Source: Aureicoccus marinus | GTDB lineage: Bacteria; Bacteroidota; Bacteroidia; Flavobacteriales; Flavobacteriaceae | Direction of reading: 5' to 3' | Assembly: GCF_002954325.1 (NCBI RefSeq) | Contig: NZ_MQVX01000001.1 | Span: 1,785,088-1,849,087 of the forward strand | DNA: 64,000 bases | Shown: positions 7,974 to 18,154 of the stretch, in pieces | How the letters are laid out: every line of letters begins with the position of its first letter | Numbering within the stretch: position 1 is the first letter of the stretch | Notes under the pieces: model-generated | The model's database searches: none | Seen by the model: only the letters and a program-made list of their open reading frames with translations | Told to the model about the DNA's origin: nothing | Made by a program: the position numbers and the translations under genes

Positions 7974-10373
7974 TTAGATGCCTTTTCCATTTTTGTAGTC
8001 TTCTACGTGTTGCTCCACCTCTTCACGGGTGTCGCCTTTAAAGGTTACCTTTTCTTCTACAGGCTCTCCTCCTTGACTGTAGCTGGTCTCAACAACCGCC
8101 TGGAACTTGCCGTCAACCGTGTTAGACATTTCTACACTGATTTGCTTTTGGATCTCGCGAACCTCTTTCATTCCTTCCGTAGTGATCGCAATTTCAGTTC
8201 CGTCAGGACGGGTGATAGAAACAGCAGAATCATCATCCAAAGAAACCAAACTTGGAGCGATAACAAGCGCAACAACAGACATCAATTTCAAAAGGATGTT
8301 CAAAGAAGGTCCTGAAGTATCCTTGAATGGATCTCCTACGGTATCTCCAACTACAGCTGCCTTGTGAGCGTCAGAACCTTTGCGGCCTTCACTCTCGATC
8401 GTCTTCTTCGCGTTATCCCAAGCTCCACCAGCATTTGATTGGAAGATCGCCATCAATACACCAGCAGTGGTTACTCCGGCCAAAAGACCTCCGAGCATTT
8501 CCGCTCCACCGATGAATCCTACGAGTACAGGAACAACAATAGCCAAAAGACCTGGCAATACCATTTCTTTGATCGAAGCCTTGGTTGAAATCTCAACACA
8601 TTTATCGTATTCAGCAACACCATCAGCCGCATCAAAAATCTTGCGATCCTCTGGAGTGGCTTTGGTGATATCAGAATCGTATTTTCTCATGATTTCCAAG
8701 GCATCTTTAAGTGCAGGAATATCACGGAACTGACGACGTACTTCCTCGATCATCGCCATGGCCGCACGACCTACCGCGTTCATCGAAAGGGCAGAGAATA
8801 CAAATGGCAACATACCTCCGACAAGAAGTCCAGCCATAATGTCTGGCTGAGAAACGTCGATACTTTGGATTTTGGCCGTCTTCATAAAGGCCGCAAACAA
8901 AGCCAATGCAGTCAGCGCAGCAGAAGCAATGGCGAAACCTTTACCAATCGCTGCAGTGGTGTTCCCTACTGCATCCAATTTATCAGTACGCTCGCGAACC
9001 TCGCTTGGCAATTCAGCCATCTCCGCGATACCACCAGCGTTATCAGAAATAGGTCCATAAGCATCAACAGCCAACTGGATACCGGTGTTCGCTAGCATAC
9101 CTACCGCAGCAATAGCGATACCGTAGAGTCCAGCGAAGTAGTGAGAAACCAAAATCGCAGCAGCGATCAAGATGATCGGGATAGCCGTAGACATCATCCC
9201 TACTCCAAGTCCTGCAATAATGTTGGTTGCAGCACCTGTATTGGATTGCTTAACAATATCGTTTACAGGTTTTGTTCCTGTTCCTGTGTAGTATTCTGTA
9301 ACCTTACCAACCAAAAGACCGGCTACAAGACCAGCGATAGTCGCCCAGAAAACACCCATAGCGGTGTACTCTGTTCCAGCTTCCGTCCAGCTTTCTGGAA
9401 GCATATTGGTAATCAAGAAGAAAGAAGCGATCAACATCAATAATGCAGACCCAAATTCTCCAACATTCAAAGCGGTTTGTGGGTTTCCTCCGTCCTTTAC
9501 ACGAACAAAGAATGTACCGATGATAGACATCACGATTCCAACAGCAGCAAGAGCCATAGGCAAGTAAACGGCCCCAAGTCCGTCAAAGCTTCCTTGGAAC
9601 TCAGGAAGAACAGCAAAGCTGGCTCCCAAAACCATGGTACCGATGATGGATCCAACATAAGATTCAAAAAGGTCAGCTCCCATACCGGCAACGTCCCCAA
9701 CGTTGTCCCCAACGTTGTCTGCAATGGTCGCAGGGTTTAGCGGGTGATCCTCAGGAATACCGGCTTCTACTTTACCAACAAGGTCAGCTCCAACGTCAGC
9801 AGCTTTGGTGTAGATACCACCACCCACCCGGGCGAAAAGTGCAATAGAAGAAGCTCCAAGAGAGAATCCGGAAAGTACGTTTAGTACTTCACCAATACCC
9901 CAGCCCATTGTGCCGTAAATAGCGAAAAGACCACTAAGACCTAATACCCCAAGACCAACAACACCGAGACCCATAACGGCTCCCCCGGCGAAGGCTACTT
10001 CAAGGGCTTTCCCTAGGGAAGTTCGAGCTGCTTGCGTGGTACGGACATTGGCTTTGGTTGCGACCTTCATTCCGATGAATCCAGCCAATGCAGAACAAAT
10101 GGCTCCAACGATAAACGAGACGGCTACAACACCATTGGATCCTTCTTCATTTTCTCCTTTGAAGAAAAGTAAAATGGCCACGGCGGCAACAAAAATGGCA
10201 AGAATCTTGTATTCTGCCTTGAGAAAAGACATGGCTCCATCAGCGATGTTCTTGGCAATACCTGCCATTTTTGCATCACCTTCTGATTGTTTGGATACCC
10301 ATGAATTCTTAATAAACACATAGATGAGGCCTAATAAACCGAAGGCCCACAAATAAGGTACGAGTGCTTCCAT
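7974..10373 (-). CDS. hppA: Membrane-bound ion-translocating pyrophosphatase
   Basis: A 799-residue integral-membrane pyrophosphatase, hydrolysing PPi to pump H+ or Na+ across the inner membrane. About 16 membrane segments are visible. The substrate-binding block [19 protein letters not shown] and the [12 protein letters not shown] repeat are intact, and so are the second acidic blocks near DNAGGIAEM and [17 protein letters not shown]. The segment [20 protein letters not shown] has Ala rather than Lys after GNTT, which marks the K+-dependent class; whether it moves Na+ or H+ cannot be settled by eye. The C-terminal tail of about 90 residues (after the last helix) is charged and looks like a Bacteroidota extension. 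Confidence 0.96.
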   Translation of the reverse strand: MEALVPYLWAFGLLGLIYVFIKNSWVSKQSEGDAKMAGIAKNIADGAMSFLKAEYKILAIFVAAVAILLFFKGENEEGSNGVVAVSFIVGAICSALAGFIGMKVATKANVRTTQAARTSLGKALEVAFAGGAVMGLGVVGLGVLGLSGLFAIYGTMGWGIGEVLNVLSGFSLGASSIALFARVGGGIYTKAADVGADLVGKVEAGIPEDHPLNPATIADNVGDNVGDVAGMGADLFESYVGSIIGTMVLGASFAVLPEFQGSFDGLGAVYLPMALAAVGIVMSIIGTFFVRVKDGGNPQTALNVGEFGSALLMLIASFFLITNMLPESWTEAGTEYTAMGVFWATIAGLVAGLLVGKVTEYYTGTGTKPVNDIVKQSNTGAATNIIAGLGVGMMSTAIPIILIAAAILVSHYFAGLYGIAIAAVGMLANTGIQLAVDAYGPISDNAGGIAEMAELPSEVRERTDKLDAVGNTTAAIGKGFAIASAALTALALFAAFMKTAKIQSIDVSQPDIMAGLLVGGMLPFVFSALSMNAVGRAAMAMIEEVRRQFRDIPALKDALEIMRKYDSDITKATPEDRKIFDAADGVAEYDKCVEISTKASIKEMVLPGLLAIVVPVLVGFIGGAEMLGGLLAGVTTAGVLMAIFQSNAGGAWDNAKKTIESEGRKGSDAHKAAVVGDTVGDPFKDTSGPSLNILLKLMSVVALVIAPSLVSLDDDSAVSITRPDGTEIAITTEGMKEVREIQKQISVEMSNTVDGKFQAVVETSYSQGGEPVEEKVTFKGDTREEVEQHVEDYKNGKGI

Positions 10374-10452
10374 AAGGATTTAGTCTAGTAAAAAAATTAG
10401 GTTTTTTTTAATGCCTGCAAAAGTAGTAAAATATGCACACAACCTTGATTTT

Positions 10453-12963
10453 TTAGAAACTAAATCCAAAGCTTCCGGTCACCCCAAATCGACGGGCATC
10501 TGGATTGTCGAGGTAATTCCCTCTAAAATTGAAATCCAAGCGGAATATTTTGAAGATGTTCCCCACACCGAAAGAATACTCCCAATACGGTCGGTCAGAG
10601 GGCGCTTGCAAGGGAATATTGGTCGGAGCACTCAAGGCGATATTGCCTTGAGAGAGTTCACCCCAGGCCGCCCGGAAGCCGACGATCTCCCGTAGATTAA
10701 GTTTCCTCAAAAAAGGAAGCCGTGAAAAAAGCCGTCCATTGAAGTTGTGTTCCAAATGCAGGGTCGCATAGGTGTCGGTGACAAATTCGTAGAAATCCAG
10801 ATTGGGAAAGGTCTTGTACAGAGAGAAAACGGTTTGGTTCCCTGGGATGACACTGAGCAGTCCCAAAGGCACTTCCCCATAAGTTTTACCTAATTCCAGG
10901 GTAGAAGTCAATCGGCCGAAACCGCCGATCTGCCAAGGCTGGGTAATAGACAACTGTACCCGTTCGTAATTAAAGTCACTACCCAAAAATCCAGAAACTC
11001 CTTTGGAGTAGTTCACCAGAAAGGTGGGGAAAGGATCATCTATTGTAATGGGTTCCACCCCATAGCCAATAGTCCTTCTTCCCGGGGTATAGATTAAGGT
11101 GGTGTTCAGATCCATTTGTTGTAAGGAAGAAGAAACCCCTCCCGGCGCTTCCGGATCGACATAGTCCAAACTGAATTCGTCTGGCAAGGCCGAACTCAAA
11201 CTCCGGAATGTACTTCCAACTCGGACCCTAAAGTTCTTTACCGGTTGCCACTCGAGGTTGAAGGTACTTAAGTTGATGTTGGTCAATCGGTTGTTGTTCC
11301 CTACGGTGACAATGGCGGATGAAGCAATACTGCGACCCAGTACGTCCTGGGTGCTGGTCAGACTCAAGCCCAATTGCTCAATATCTCGCCGGTTCCCCGC
11401 CGATAAGATGAGCCGTTGTTTTCGGTCCAAGAGCACCTTGGCCGAGAAGCCATGTTTGAATTTATCGTCCTTAAAACCGTAAGCGGTATATCCCTCTAGG
11501 CGCCAGGTGTCGTTTTGCCCAAAATAGGTTCGTCCCCCCACCCGCAAGCGTATACCTTCCGCCTGGTTGTTACCGAAAGTACTGTAGACATCCCCGATAT
11601 CCAGGTTCCATTTATCAACCTCTATATAACCCGATCCCAAAATACTGACTAGGTTGTAATAGGTTTTGAACTTGGGCACCGTGTTGAGCGTATCCAATAG
11701 GGTAAATATGCCCACTTCGTCCTTATTGAGCTGCTCCAGTCGGGCATTGGCCCAAAAGGTGCTGTCCCGGTTAAACAGTCGGGGATCATAAGGATCGCTT
11801 TGTTTCTTGTAGAACTCGTCAGGCTTCTTCTGGTTGAATTGATAATTATCGTAAACCGTAGTCCGTTTTCCGTAAATCCCACGAGCATCCTCTTTTTTAG
11901 AGAAACTGAAATCACTTAACATATAATCCCGCTTGAGCAGAAAAACGGAGTCGTTCAGAACCTCAAATTCCTGAGCGATATAGATTTCTTTGACCCAGTT
12001 GATATTGGCGCTTTTGGTTACTGCCAAATTGATTTTCTTGATCGCATAGGTCGAATCGTTCACCCAAAAATCCCCTTTGAAGGTGAGTTCATTTTTCCGG
12101 CGTGGGTAATAGACAATATTGTAACACCATTTGTTGTCGATAAAGGCGCTGTCGTTCAGCACGTAGTTATACACATCCACTCCGGTGCGCGAGAGCGGGC
12201 TGGTAAAACTCTTATCAAAAAACTTGAGGTAGTTGTCGTAGATATTGTAATCCGAATAGAGATCTTCCACAAAGGCCGTTATCGCCTGGTTGCCTTCGAA
12301 TCCGGAATTCTTATTTCCGCGGACATCAACCCGTTCTTTACCTAGAGGGTTGTTACCGTAAACTCTTTCGGAAACCTCATTCAAAAAGAAAGGCAGGTAG
12401 GTCTTCCCCGTTATTCGGGAGGTATCGAGGTCATCAAAAATAAATTCCATTCCCCTGAACATTCGGCTGTTGGCCATGCTGCTGTCGATGGAATTTAAAT
12501 CGAACTGGATCTTCTCGTATTTGTCGTATTGGTAGTAGGGGTATTTGCGCAACCCGTTGACCTTCTTGTTCTTCCAAATTTTCCGGAGTAAATCAATGGC
12601 CGGATTGTTCTTTTTGGATTGCTTCCCGGTGTAGACAATCACCTCCTTCAGGGCCTGGGTCGATTCCTCCAAGCGAATTTCCATTTCGTAGGTAACCGCC
12701 TTCACCAATTCAATTTCTTGGAGGGAATAGCCTAGAAAAGAAACACTCAAACGGAAGTAACGCTCCTCACTCTCGAGGTAAAAACGCCCATTTTCATCGG
12801 TGATGGTTCCTTCGGTTGTATTGGTAAATAGCACATTTGCGAAGGCGATCGGTTCACCTTGAGTGTCCAACACCTTACCGCTGACCTTGGTTTGCGTCCA
12901 CGCAGAAAAAAAGGAACAGCATAGCAGCCCCAACAAAAATACTCTCTTCAATGACCCTCTCAT
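10453..12963 (-). CDS. DUF5686 outer-membrane protein with CarboxypepD_reg-like domain
   Basis: A protein of 836 residues from the chosen ATG. A longer in-frame reading to 13053 exists, but only the MRGSLKRVFLL start gives a proper signal peptide (ending SAWTQ), so the first 30 codons were dropped. A carboxypeptidase-regulatory-like domain (about 28-105) is followed by a DUF5686 region and a C-terminal barrel ending in GSFGFSF. Homologues are common, functionally uncharacterised envelope proteins of Bacteroidota, often co-occurring with TonB-type receptors. Monocistronic between hppA and pdhB. Confidence 0.88.
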   Translation of the reverse strand: MRGSLKRVFLLGLLCCSFFSAWTQTKVSGKVLDTQGEPIAFANVLFTNTTEGTITDENGRFYLESEERYFRLSVSFLGYSLQEIELVKAVTYEMEIRLEESTQALKEVIVYTGKQSKKNNPAIDLLRKIWKNKKVNGLRKYPYYQYDKYEKIQFDLNSIDSSMANSRMFRGMEFIFDDLDTSRITGKTYLPFFLNEVSERVYGNNPLGKERVDVRGNKNSGFEGNQAITAFVEDLYSDYNIYDNYLKFFDKSFTSPLSRTGVDVYNYVLNDSAFIDNKWCYNIVYYPRRKNELTFKGDFWVNDSTYAIKKINLAVTKSANINWVKEIYIAQEFEVLNDSVFLLKRDYMLSDFSFSKKEDARGIYGKRTTVYDNYQFNQKKPDEFYKKQSDPYDPRLFNRDSTFWANARLEQLNKDEVGIFTLLDTLNTVPKFKTYYNLVSILGSGYIEVDKWNLDIGDVYSTFGNNQAEGIRLRVGGRTYFGQNDTWRLEGYTAYGFKDDKFKHGFSAKVLLDRKQRLILSAGNRRDIEQLGLSLTSTQDVLGRSIASSAIVTVGNNNRLTNINLSTFNLEWQPVKNFRVRVGSTFRSLSSALPDEFSLDYVDPEAPGGVSSSLQQMDLNTTLIYTPGRRTIGYGVEPITIDDPFPTFLVNYSKGVSGFLGSDFNYERVQLSITQPWQIGGFGRLTSTLELGKTYGEVPLGLLSVIPGNQTVFSLYKTFPNLDFYEFVTDTYATLHLEHNFNGRLFSRLPFLRKLNLREIVGFRAAWGELSQGNIALSAPTNIPLQAPSDRPYWEYSFGVGNIFKIFRLDFNFRGNYLDNPDARRFGVTGSFGFSF

Positions 12964-13011
12964 AGGTGTTGCATTATTCAACGCATAGGCCTTTCGCAAA
13001 AACCGTACCCT

Positions 13012-13050
13012 TCTTTTAAAAAAAAGCCCTGCTCTGTAGTAGAGCAGGGC
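13012..13050 (-). terminator. Terminator of pdhB
   Basis: A 10-bp perfect stem GCCCTGCTCT (13026-13035) and AGAGCAGGGC (13041-13050) with a 5-base loop. On the minus strand it is followed by a long T run (A run at 13013-13025), just after the pdhB stop. Confidence 0.9.
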
Positions 13051-13073
13051 CAATATACCTTACTTATAAGGCA

Positions 13074-14054
13074 CTAATCTTTGTACAACACTTTTTTAAC
13101 GGCCTTGATTACATCCTGTGCATTCGGCAACCATTCAGCCAAAAGAACAGGGGAATAAGGCGCGGGAGTATCTGCTGTATTGATTTTTACAATCGGAGCA
13201 TCCAGATAATCAAAGGCTTGGTTCTGCACTTGGTAGGTGATCTCAGTCGCCACGTTACCAAAAGGCCAGGCTTCTTCAAGAATGACCAAGCGGTTCGTTT
13301 TCTTGACCGAATCCAAAATGGTTTTGTGATCCATTGGACGTACGGTTCTCAAATCGATAACCTCACAGCTAATGCCTTCTTTAGCCAATTCATCAGCTGC
13401 TTTGTAAGCCTCTTTGATAATTTTCCCGAAAGAAACGATGGTCACGTCATCTCCAGCACGTTTGATATCGGCAATGCCGATGGGAAGCAGGTACTCTCCA
13501 TCGGGCACCTCTCCTTTATCACCATACATCTGCTCAGACTCCATAAAAATAACCGGATCGTCATCGCGAATAGCCGCCTTGAGTAAACCTTTTGCGTCAT
13601 AAGGATTGGAAGGAACAATCACTTTTAAACCAGGGCAGTTGGCGTACCAGCTTTCAAAAGCCTGAGAGTGCGTTGCCGCAAGCTGACCTGCTGAAGCGGT
13701 TGGCCCTCGAAAAACCATTGGAATGTTGAATTGTCCACCGGACATCTGGCGCATTTTTGCAGCGTTGTTGATGATCTGGTCAATCCCTACCAAAGAAAAG
13801 TTGAAGGTCATGAACTCGATGATCGGACGGTTCCCCAACATGGCAGACCCTACTCCGATACCGGCAAAACCGAGCTCCGAAATAGGCGTATCCAACACAC
13901 GGTCTGGCCCAAATTCATCCAGCATTCCTTTAGAAGCTTTGTAGGCTCCATTGTATTCTGCCACTTCCTCTCCCATGAGGTAAATGGTCTCATCTCTTCG
14001 CATTTCTTCAGACATAGCCTCTGCGATGGCCTCCCTAAACTGAATTGTTCTCAT
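13074..14054 (-). CDS. pdhB: Pyruvate dehydrogenase E1 component, beta subunit
   Basis: A 326-residue transketolase-like beta chain of the 2-oxo-acid dehydrogenase E1 (thiamine diphosphate-dependent). It begins MRTIQFREAIAEAMSEEM and contains the conserved GEEVAEYNGAYKASKGM segment, RVLDTPISELGFAGIGVG and EAWPFGNVATEI. Length is standard. No E1 alpha or E2 gene lies next to it, so the complex's genes are split in this genome, as is common in Flavobacteriia. A strong terminator follows. It is divergent from etfBA, sharing a 176-base region with a palindrome at 14163-14174. Confidence 0.95.
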   Translation of the reverse strand: MRTIQFREAIAEAMSEEMRRDETIYLMGEEVAEYNGAYKASKGMLDEFGPDRVLDTPISELGFAGIGVGSAMLGNRPIIEFMTFNFSLVGIDQIINNAAKMRQMSGGQFNIPMVFRGPTASAGQLAATHSQAFESWYANCPGLKVIVPSNPYDAKGLLKAAIRDDDPVIFMESEQMYGDKGEVPDGEYLLPIGIADIKRAGDDVTIVSFGKIIKEAYKAADELAKEGISCEVIDLRTVRPMDHKTILDSVKKTNRLVILEEAWPFGNVATEITYQVQNQAFDYLDAPIVKINTADTPAPYSPVLLAEWLPNAQDVIKAVKKVLYKD

Positions 14055-14162
14055 TAATCTCTGATCAAATTTTGAATGCTTCTGCTAAAAACAAGCGCTA
14101 AAATACAACAATATGCAGCAAACCGAAGGAGCACAATTATCATTTTTTTGTGAAAAAAATAC

Positions 14163-14174
14163 TATGCATGCATA
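14163..14174. promoter_or_regulatory. TATGCATGCATA palindrome upstream of etfBA (possible operator)
   Basis: A perfect 12-bp palindrome, followed by ATAA, 57 bases upstream of the etfB start and just upstream of its -7 element, where a repressor could block RNA polymerase. Nearly the same sequence (TTATGC-AC-GCATAA) lies upstream of the SGNH lipoprotein gene at 34001-34014. A shared regulator is inferred from these two sites only. Confidence 0.4.
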
Positions 14175-14195
14175 ATAAATTCAGAAGAATAGCTT

Positions 14196-14203
14196 TATCT
14201 TTG
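14196..14203 (+). promoter_or_regulatory. -7 promoter element of etfB (TATCTTTG)
   Basis: Perfect match to the Bacteroidota -7 consensus TAnnTTTG, 27 bases upstream of the etfB ATG at 14231. No clear TTG element stands 19-21 bases upstream; the palindrome at 14163-14174 overlaps that position. Confidence 0.55.
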
Positions 14204-14230
14204 TGGAGCTTTAATCAATCCTTTTACCCT

Positions 14231-14977
14231 ATGAAAATTCTTGTGTGCATTAGCAATGTGCCGGATACAACTTCCAAGATAAATTTTACGGACGGTGATA
14301 CTCAGTTCGATAAGAACGGTGTGCAATACGTGATTAACCCAAATGATGAGTTCGGATTGACCCGAGCCATGTGGTTTAAAGAAAAGCAAGGAGCCACTGT
14401 ACACGTGGTTAGCGTGGGCGAAGCAGATGCTGAACCAACGCTTCGCAAGGCCTTGGCTATTGGTGCTGATGAAGCGATTCGCGTGAATGCACATCCTTCT
14501 GACGGATTCTTTGTCGCTCGCCAATTGGCCGAAGTTGTGCAAAAAGGAGAGTACAGTCTTGTCATCGCCGGAAGAGAATCGATTGATTACAACGGAGGAA
14601 TGGTTCCTGGGATGCTGGCACATCTACTAGGAATGAACTTCGTGAACACCTGTATCAGTCTTGAAATTGACGGAAATAATGCCACTGCGGAACGCGAAAT
14701 CGACGGAGGAAAAGAAACCCTTTCCACTTCACTACCTCTTGTTATTGGAGGACAAAAAGGATTGGTTGAAGAAAGTGATCTTCGCATCCCCAATATGCGC
14801 GGAATCATGATGGCACGCAAAAAAGCCCTCCACCTGGTTGAACCGGTAGAAGCCCCGCAGCGAACACAAGATCAAAAATTCGAAAAACCAGCTCCTAAAG
14901 GCGCTGTAAAATTGGTTGATGCCAACAACTTGGATCAATTGATCGATCTACTACACAACGAAGCAAAAGTAATTTAA
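14231..14977 (+). CDS. etfB: Electron transfer flavoprotein, beta subunit
   Basis: The 248-residue ETF small subunit. With EtfA it carries electrons from acyl-CoA dehydrogenases to the quinone pool. It begins MKILVCISNVPDTTSKINF. In-frame sequence extends upstream to 14150, but the ATG at 14231 gives the family N-terminus and has a promoter element at the right distance. The AMP-binding segment near residues 120-130 (GRESIDYNGGMVPGMLA) and the recognition region RIPNMRGIMMARKK are intact. etfA follows after 12 bases. Confidence 0.96.
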   Translation: MKILVCISNVPDTTSKINFTDGDTQFDKNGVQYVINPNDEFGLTRAMWFKEKQGATVHVVSVGEADAEPTLRKALAIGADEAIRVNAHPSDGFFVARQLAEVVQKGEYSLVIAGRESIDYNGGMVPGMLAHLLGMNFVNTCISLEIDGNNATAEREIDGGKETLSTSLPLVIGGQKGLVEESDLRIPNMRGIMMARKKALHLVEPVEAPQRTQDQKFEKPAPKGAVKLVDANNLDQLIDLLHNEAKVI

Positions 14978-14989
14978 GCCCGAGCAGAT

Positions 14990-15958
14990 ATGTCCATTCT
15001 AGTATACGCAGAAACTGAAAACGGAAAATTGAAAAAGAATGCGCTGGAGCTGGCATCCTATGCAGGAGCTCTGGCCAACACCCTGGGAGCCCAAGTAGTC
15101 GCAATGACCATTGGCGCCGAAAACGCCAGTGAACTGGGTAAATACGGGGTAAATAAAGTATTAAACGTCACTCAATCCGAATTGAGCTCCTTTAACGCAC
15201 AGGCCTATGCCTCTGCCTTAACCCAGGCTCTTCAAAGCGAAGGCGCTACTGTTGCCCTCATCGGATCCAGTGCAGATTCCAAGTATATGGCTCCCCTGTT
15301 CGCCGCCCAGGCCAACGCGAGCTATGTACCGAATGTCGTGGAGCAGCCCTTGAGCACGTCCCCTTTTCAAGTGAAAAGAACAGCCTTTTCCAACAAAGGA
15401 TTTGCCATCACAGAAATGTCTGCTGATGTCAAAGTGATCGGAGTGGCTTCCAATTCTTTTGGCCTTCAGGAAAAAGAGACGGCTTGTGAAGTGACTGATT
15501 TTAATGTTAACCTTGGAGACGGAGACTTCAAAACCAAGTCTGTAGAGGTAGATAAAGTCGTCGGGAAAGCGACCATCGCTGACGCTGATATCGTTGTCTC
15601 TGCCGGACGTGGTCTTAAAGGACCTGAGAATTGGGGCATGATTGAAGAAATGGCCGATATTCTTGGTGCCGCTACTGCTTGTTCCAAGCCTGTTTCTGAC
15701 CTGGGTTGGAGACCGCACGGAGAGCACGTAGGACAAACCGGTAAACCGGTTGCGACGAATTTGTACTTTGCGATTGGAATTTCAGGTGCCATTCAGCACC
15801 TGGCGGGAGTGAGCGCTTCCAAGGTTAAAGTGGTCATCAACACCGACCCGGAAGCTCCCTTCTTTAAGGCAGCAGATTATGGAGTGGTTGGAGACGCCTT
15901 CGAAGTTGTTCCTCAGTTGATCGAAAAATTGAAAGAATTTAAAGCGCAAAACGCTTAA
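14990..15958 (+). CDS. etfA: Electron transfer flavoprotein, alpha subunit
   Basis: The 322-residue FAD-binding ETF subunit, second gene of the etfBA operon. The C-terminal FAD domain is clear: VVSAGRGLKGPENWGM, then GATACSKPVSDLGWRPHGEHVGQTGK with the conserved Arg and the VGQTGK loop, and LYFAIGISGAIQHLAGV near the C-terminus. Length is normal. It is co-transcribed with etfB and likely used in fatty-acid or branched-chain amino-acid oxidation. Confidence 0.96.
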   Translation: MSILVYAETENGKLKKNALELASYAGALANTLGAQVVAMTIGAENASELGKYGVNKVLNVTQSELSSFNAQAYASALTQALQSEGATVALIGSSADSKYMAPLFAAQANASYVPNVVEQPLSTSPFQVKRTAFSNKGFAITEMSADVKVIGVASNSFGLQEKETACEVTDFNVNLGDGDFKTKSVEVDKVVGKATIADADIVVSAGRGLKGPENWGMIEEMADILGAATACSKPVSDLGWRPHGEHVGQTGKPVATNLYFAIGISGAIQHLAGVSASKVKVVINTDPEAPFFKAADYGVVGDAFEVVPQLIEKLKEFKAQNA

Positions 15959-16052
15959 TTTTTGTTAATTTGTCTTCCTTAAAAGCAGGAGAAATCAGGC
16001 ACTAAAGACTGTGATCTCCGGCCTTCAAGGCCCTCACTTAGGAAGCGATCAT

Positions 16053-16679
16053 ATGAGTTTAGTACGACTTAAAATCAAGGGTATTTCATACAGTCAGACC
16101 CAAAACGGTGCTTACGCCTTGATTTTGAACGAAGTAAATGGAGAGCGGAAGCTTCCCATTGTCATTGGAGCGTTCGAGGCTCAGTCCATTGCGATTGCCC
16201 TGGAGAAAGACATTAAACCTCCTAGACCTTTAACACACGATTTATTCAAGAATTTTTCGGATCGCTTTGAAATCGTCATCAAACAGGTGATTATTCACAA
16301 ATTGGTTGATGGGGTCTTTTATTCCAGTATTATTTGTGAGCGGGATAAGGTGGAAGAAATCATCGATGCTCGAACCAGCGATGCCATTGCTTTGGCTCTT
16401 CGTTTTGATGCTCCTATTTTCACTTACAAGGCCATCTTAGACAAGGCGGGGATTTTCTTGAAATTCTCTTCCAAAGAGAAGGACGAAGGTGGGGATGAAA
16501 GCATCCTTGTCGACGAAATTTTGCAGGAAGGCGAAACGGTTGAAATGGATGCAGGGAATGCACAACCTTACAAAGAATTGAGTTTAGACGAGTTGAGGCG
16601 AGAGCTTGAGAAGGCCGTTGCCAACGAAGATTACGAGAAGGCCGCCCAGCTTCGGGACGAGATTTCCAAAAGACAATAA
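16053..16679 (+). CDS. Bifunctional nuclease family protein (DUF151 plus UVR domain)
   Basis: A 208-residue protein starting MSLVRLKIKGISYSQTQNGA. An upstream in-frame extension to 16011 lacks homology-like sequence and was dropped. The DUF151/BFN domain (about 5-135) has the typical LPIVIGAFEAQSIAIALE and ARTSDAIALALR segments. A C-terminal UVR-type coiled motif (ELRRELEKAVANEDYEKAAQLRDEI, about 178-202) is as in UvrB/UvrC and chaperone-linked proteins. Proteins of this family have reported DNase/RNase activity in some organisms; here the function is family-based only. It lies 95 bases after etfA and upstream of the nucleoside transporter. Confidence 0.9.
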   Translation: MSLVRLKIKGISYSQTQNGAYALILNEVNGERKLPIVIGAFEAQSIAIALEKDIKPPRPLTHDLFKNFSDRFEIVIKQVIIHKLVDGVFYSSIICERDKVEEIIDARTSDAIALALRFDAPIFTYKAILDKAGIFLKFSSKEKDEGGDESILVDEILQEGETVEMDAGNAQPYKELSLDELRRELEKAVANEDYEKAAQLRDEISKRQ

Positions 16680-16757
16680 ACACCATTTGATCGCAGGCCA
16701 TCCGTGAACGCATTTGCAAGCACTTTTTTGACCATAGTACCTAATCAGGATTTTTCA

Positions 16758-18053
16758 ATGGAGAGCCTATTGAGAGGACTCTTGGGTCTCTTTGTGGTCC
16801 TAGCCATTGCCTTTGTCTTCAGCTCCAATAAAAAAGCCATCAATTGGAAAACCACGGCCATCGCTCTGGTGCTTCAGTTTTTGTTGGCCCTAGGGATTTT
16901 GAAGGTTCCTGCGGTTCAATGGTTCTTTAACCTGATGGGGCAATTCTTCAACAATGTTTTGGAGTATACCCGAGAAGGAAGCCTCTTTGTTTTTGGTGGC
17001 TTGATGAATCAGGAAGACCCTCATATTGGGTATGTTTTTGCCTTTCAAATCCTGCCGACTATCGTCTTCTTCTCTGCCCTGACCTCTGTTCTCTACTACT
17101 TTGGGGTCATTCAAAAAATAGTTAAAGGCTTGGCCTGGTTCCTGACCAAGAGTTTAAAAATATCCGGGGCTGAGAGCCTTTCTGTCGCCGGAAATATCTT
17201 TTTGGGCCAAACAGAAGCCCCTCTTCTGATCAAAGGCTATTTAGCCAAAATGACCCGTTCCGAAATCTTTTTGGTCATGGTTGGAGGAATGGCGACTGTA
17301 GCCGGTGGGGTACTGGCTTCTTACATTGATTTTTTGGGAGGAACGGATAAGGCTATGCGCTTGGAATTCGCACGCCACCTGATAGCGGCCTCCGTCATGG
17401 CAGCACCTGGCGCCATTCTTATCGCCAAAATCCTAGAACCCCAATCCGAAAAAGTAGACTCTACCTTGCAGATGAGTAAACAGGAAATCGGAAGCAATGT
17501 GCTCGACGCCATTTCAAAAGGAACATCTGACGGACTCAAACTTGCCATTAATGTTGGAGGAATGCTCCTGGTCTTTATCGCCTTTATCGCAATGATCAAT
17601 GGAATCCTGGGTTTTATTGGTGGATTCGGAGGCATCGATGAAGCCATTGCAGCCAACAGCTCCTTTGATGGCCTGTCTCTGGAAGCCATCTTAGGCTTTG
17701 TTTTTATGCCCTTGATGTGGCTCATTGGAGTGGCGCAAGAAGACCTAGGGCTTATGGGGCAACTATTAGGGCTTAAACTGGTTGCTTCTGAATTTATCGC
17801 CTACACAGAACTTGTTCCTTTAAAAGATGCTGCACAAACGCCTCACTTGGCCTATCAGAAATCCATTTTGATGGCTACTTATATGCTTTGTGGTTTTGCC
17901 AATTTCGCTTCCATTGGAATTCAAATCGGAGGAATTGGTTCCCTCGCGCCCAACCAACGCAAGCTCCTCTCCGAATTCGGTCTGAAGGCTGTTTTGGGAG
18001 GTACACTGGCTTCCCTCTTGTCGGCCACCTTTGCCGGCATGATTCTCGGATAA
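16758..18053 (+). CDS. NupC-type concentrative nucleoside transporter
   Basis: A 431-residue inner-membrane transporter coupling nucleoside uptake to Na+ or H+. Many hydrophobic helices are visible. The core segments AESLSVAGNIFLGQTEAPL and GGMATVAGGVLASYI (Nucleos_tra2_N and Gate regions) are intact, and the C-terminal part contains GFANFASIGIQIGGIG. The ATG at 16758 gives the usual MESLLRGLLG start. A GTG at 16704 would add 18 residues and cannot be excluded. It fits the salvage theme of the window (two dNKs, ThyA). Confidence 0.93.
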   Translation: MESLLRGLLGLFVVLAIAFVFSSNKKAINWKTTAIALVLQFLLALGILKVPAVQWFFNLMGQFFNNVLEYTREGSLFVFGGLMNQEDPHIGYVFAFQILPTIVFFSALTSVLYYFGVIQKIVKGLAWFLTKSLKISGAESLSVAGNIFLGQTEAPLLIKGYLAKMTRSEIFLVMVGGMATVAGGVLASYIDFLGGTDKAMRLEFARHLIAASVMAAPGAILIAKILEPQSEKVDSTLQMSKQEIGSNVLDAISKGTSDGLKLAINVGGMLLVFIAFIAMINGILGFIGGFGGIDEAIAANSSFDGLSLEAILGFVFMPLMWLIGVAQEDLGLMGQLLGLKLVASEFIAYTELVPLKDAAQTPHLAYQKSILMATYMLCGFANFASIGIQIGGIGSLAPNQRKLLSEFGLKAVLGGTLASLLSATFAGMILG

Positions 18054-18154
18054 GCCCTCACACCAGTTTTCGCACCTCTTTTACATTGGCTTAATCTTCT
18101 CCCCCGAAGGTTTTACTATCTTCCATAGATTCATCAAACCAAAACTCTAGGGCC

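Noticed and set aside
10124..10321. Open frames opposite hppA and other large genes
   Set aside because: They mirror the strong codon pattern of the real genes and encode no recognisable domain.
14150..14230. Longer N-terminus for EtfB
   Set aside because: The extra 27 residues do not fit the ETF family and would overlap the promoter element at 14196-14203.
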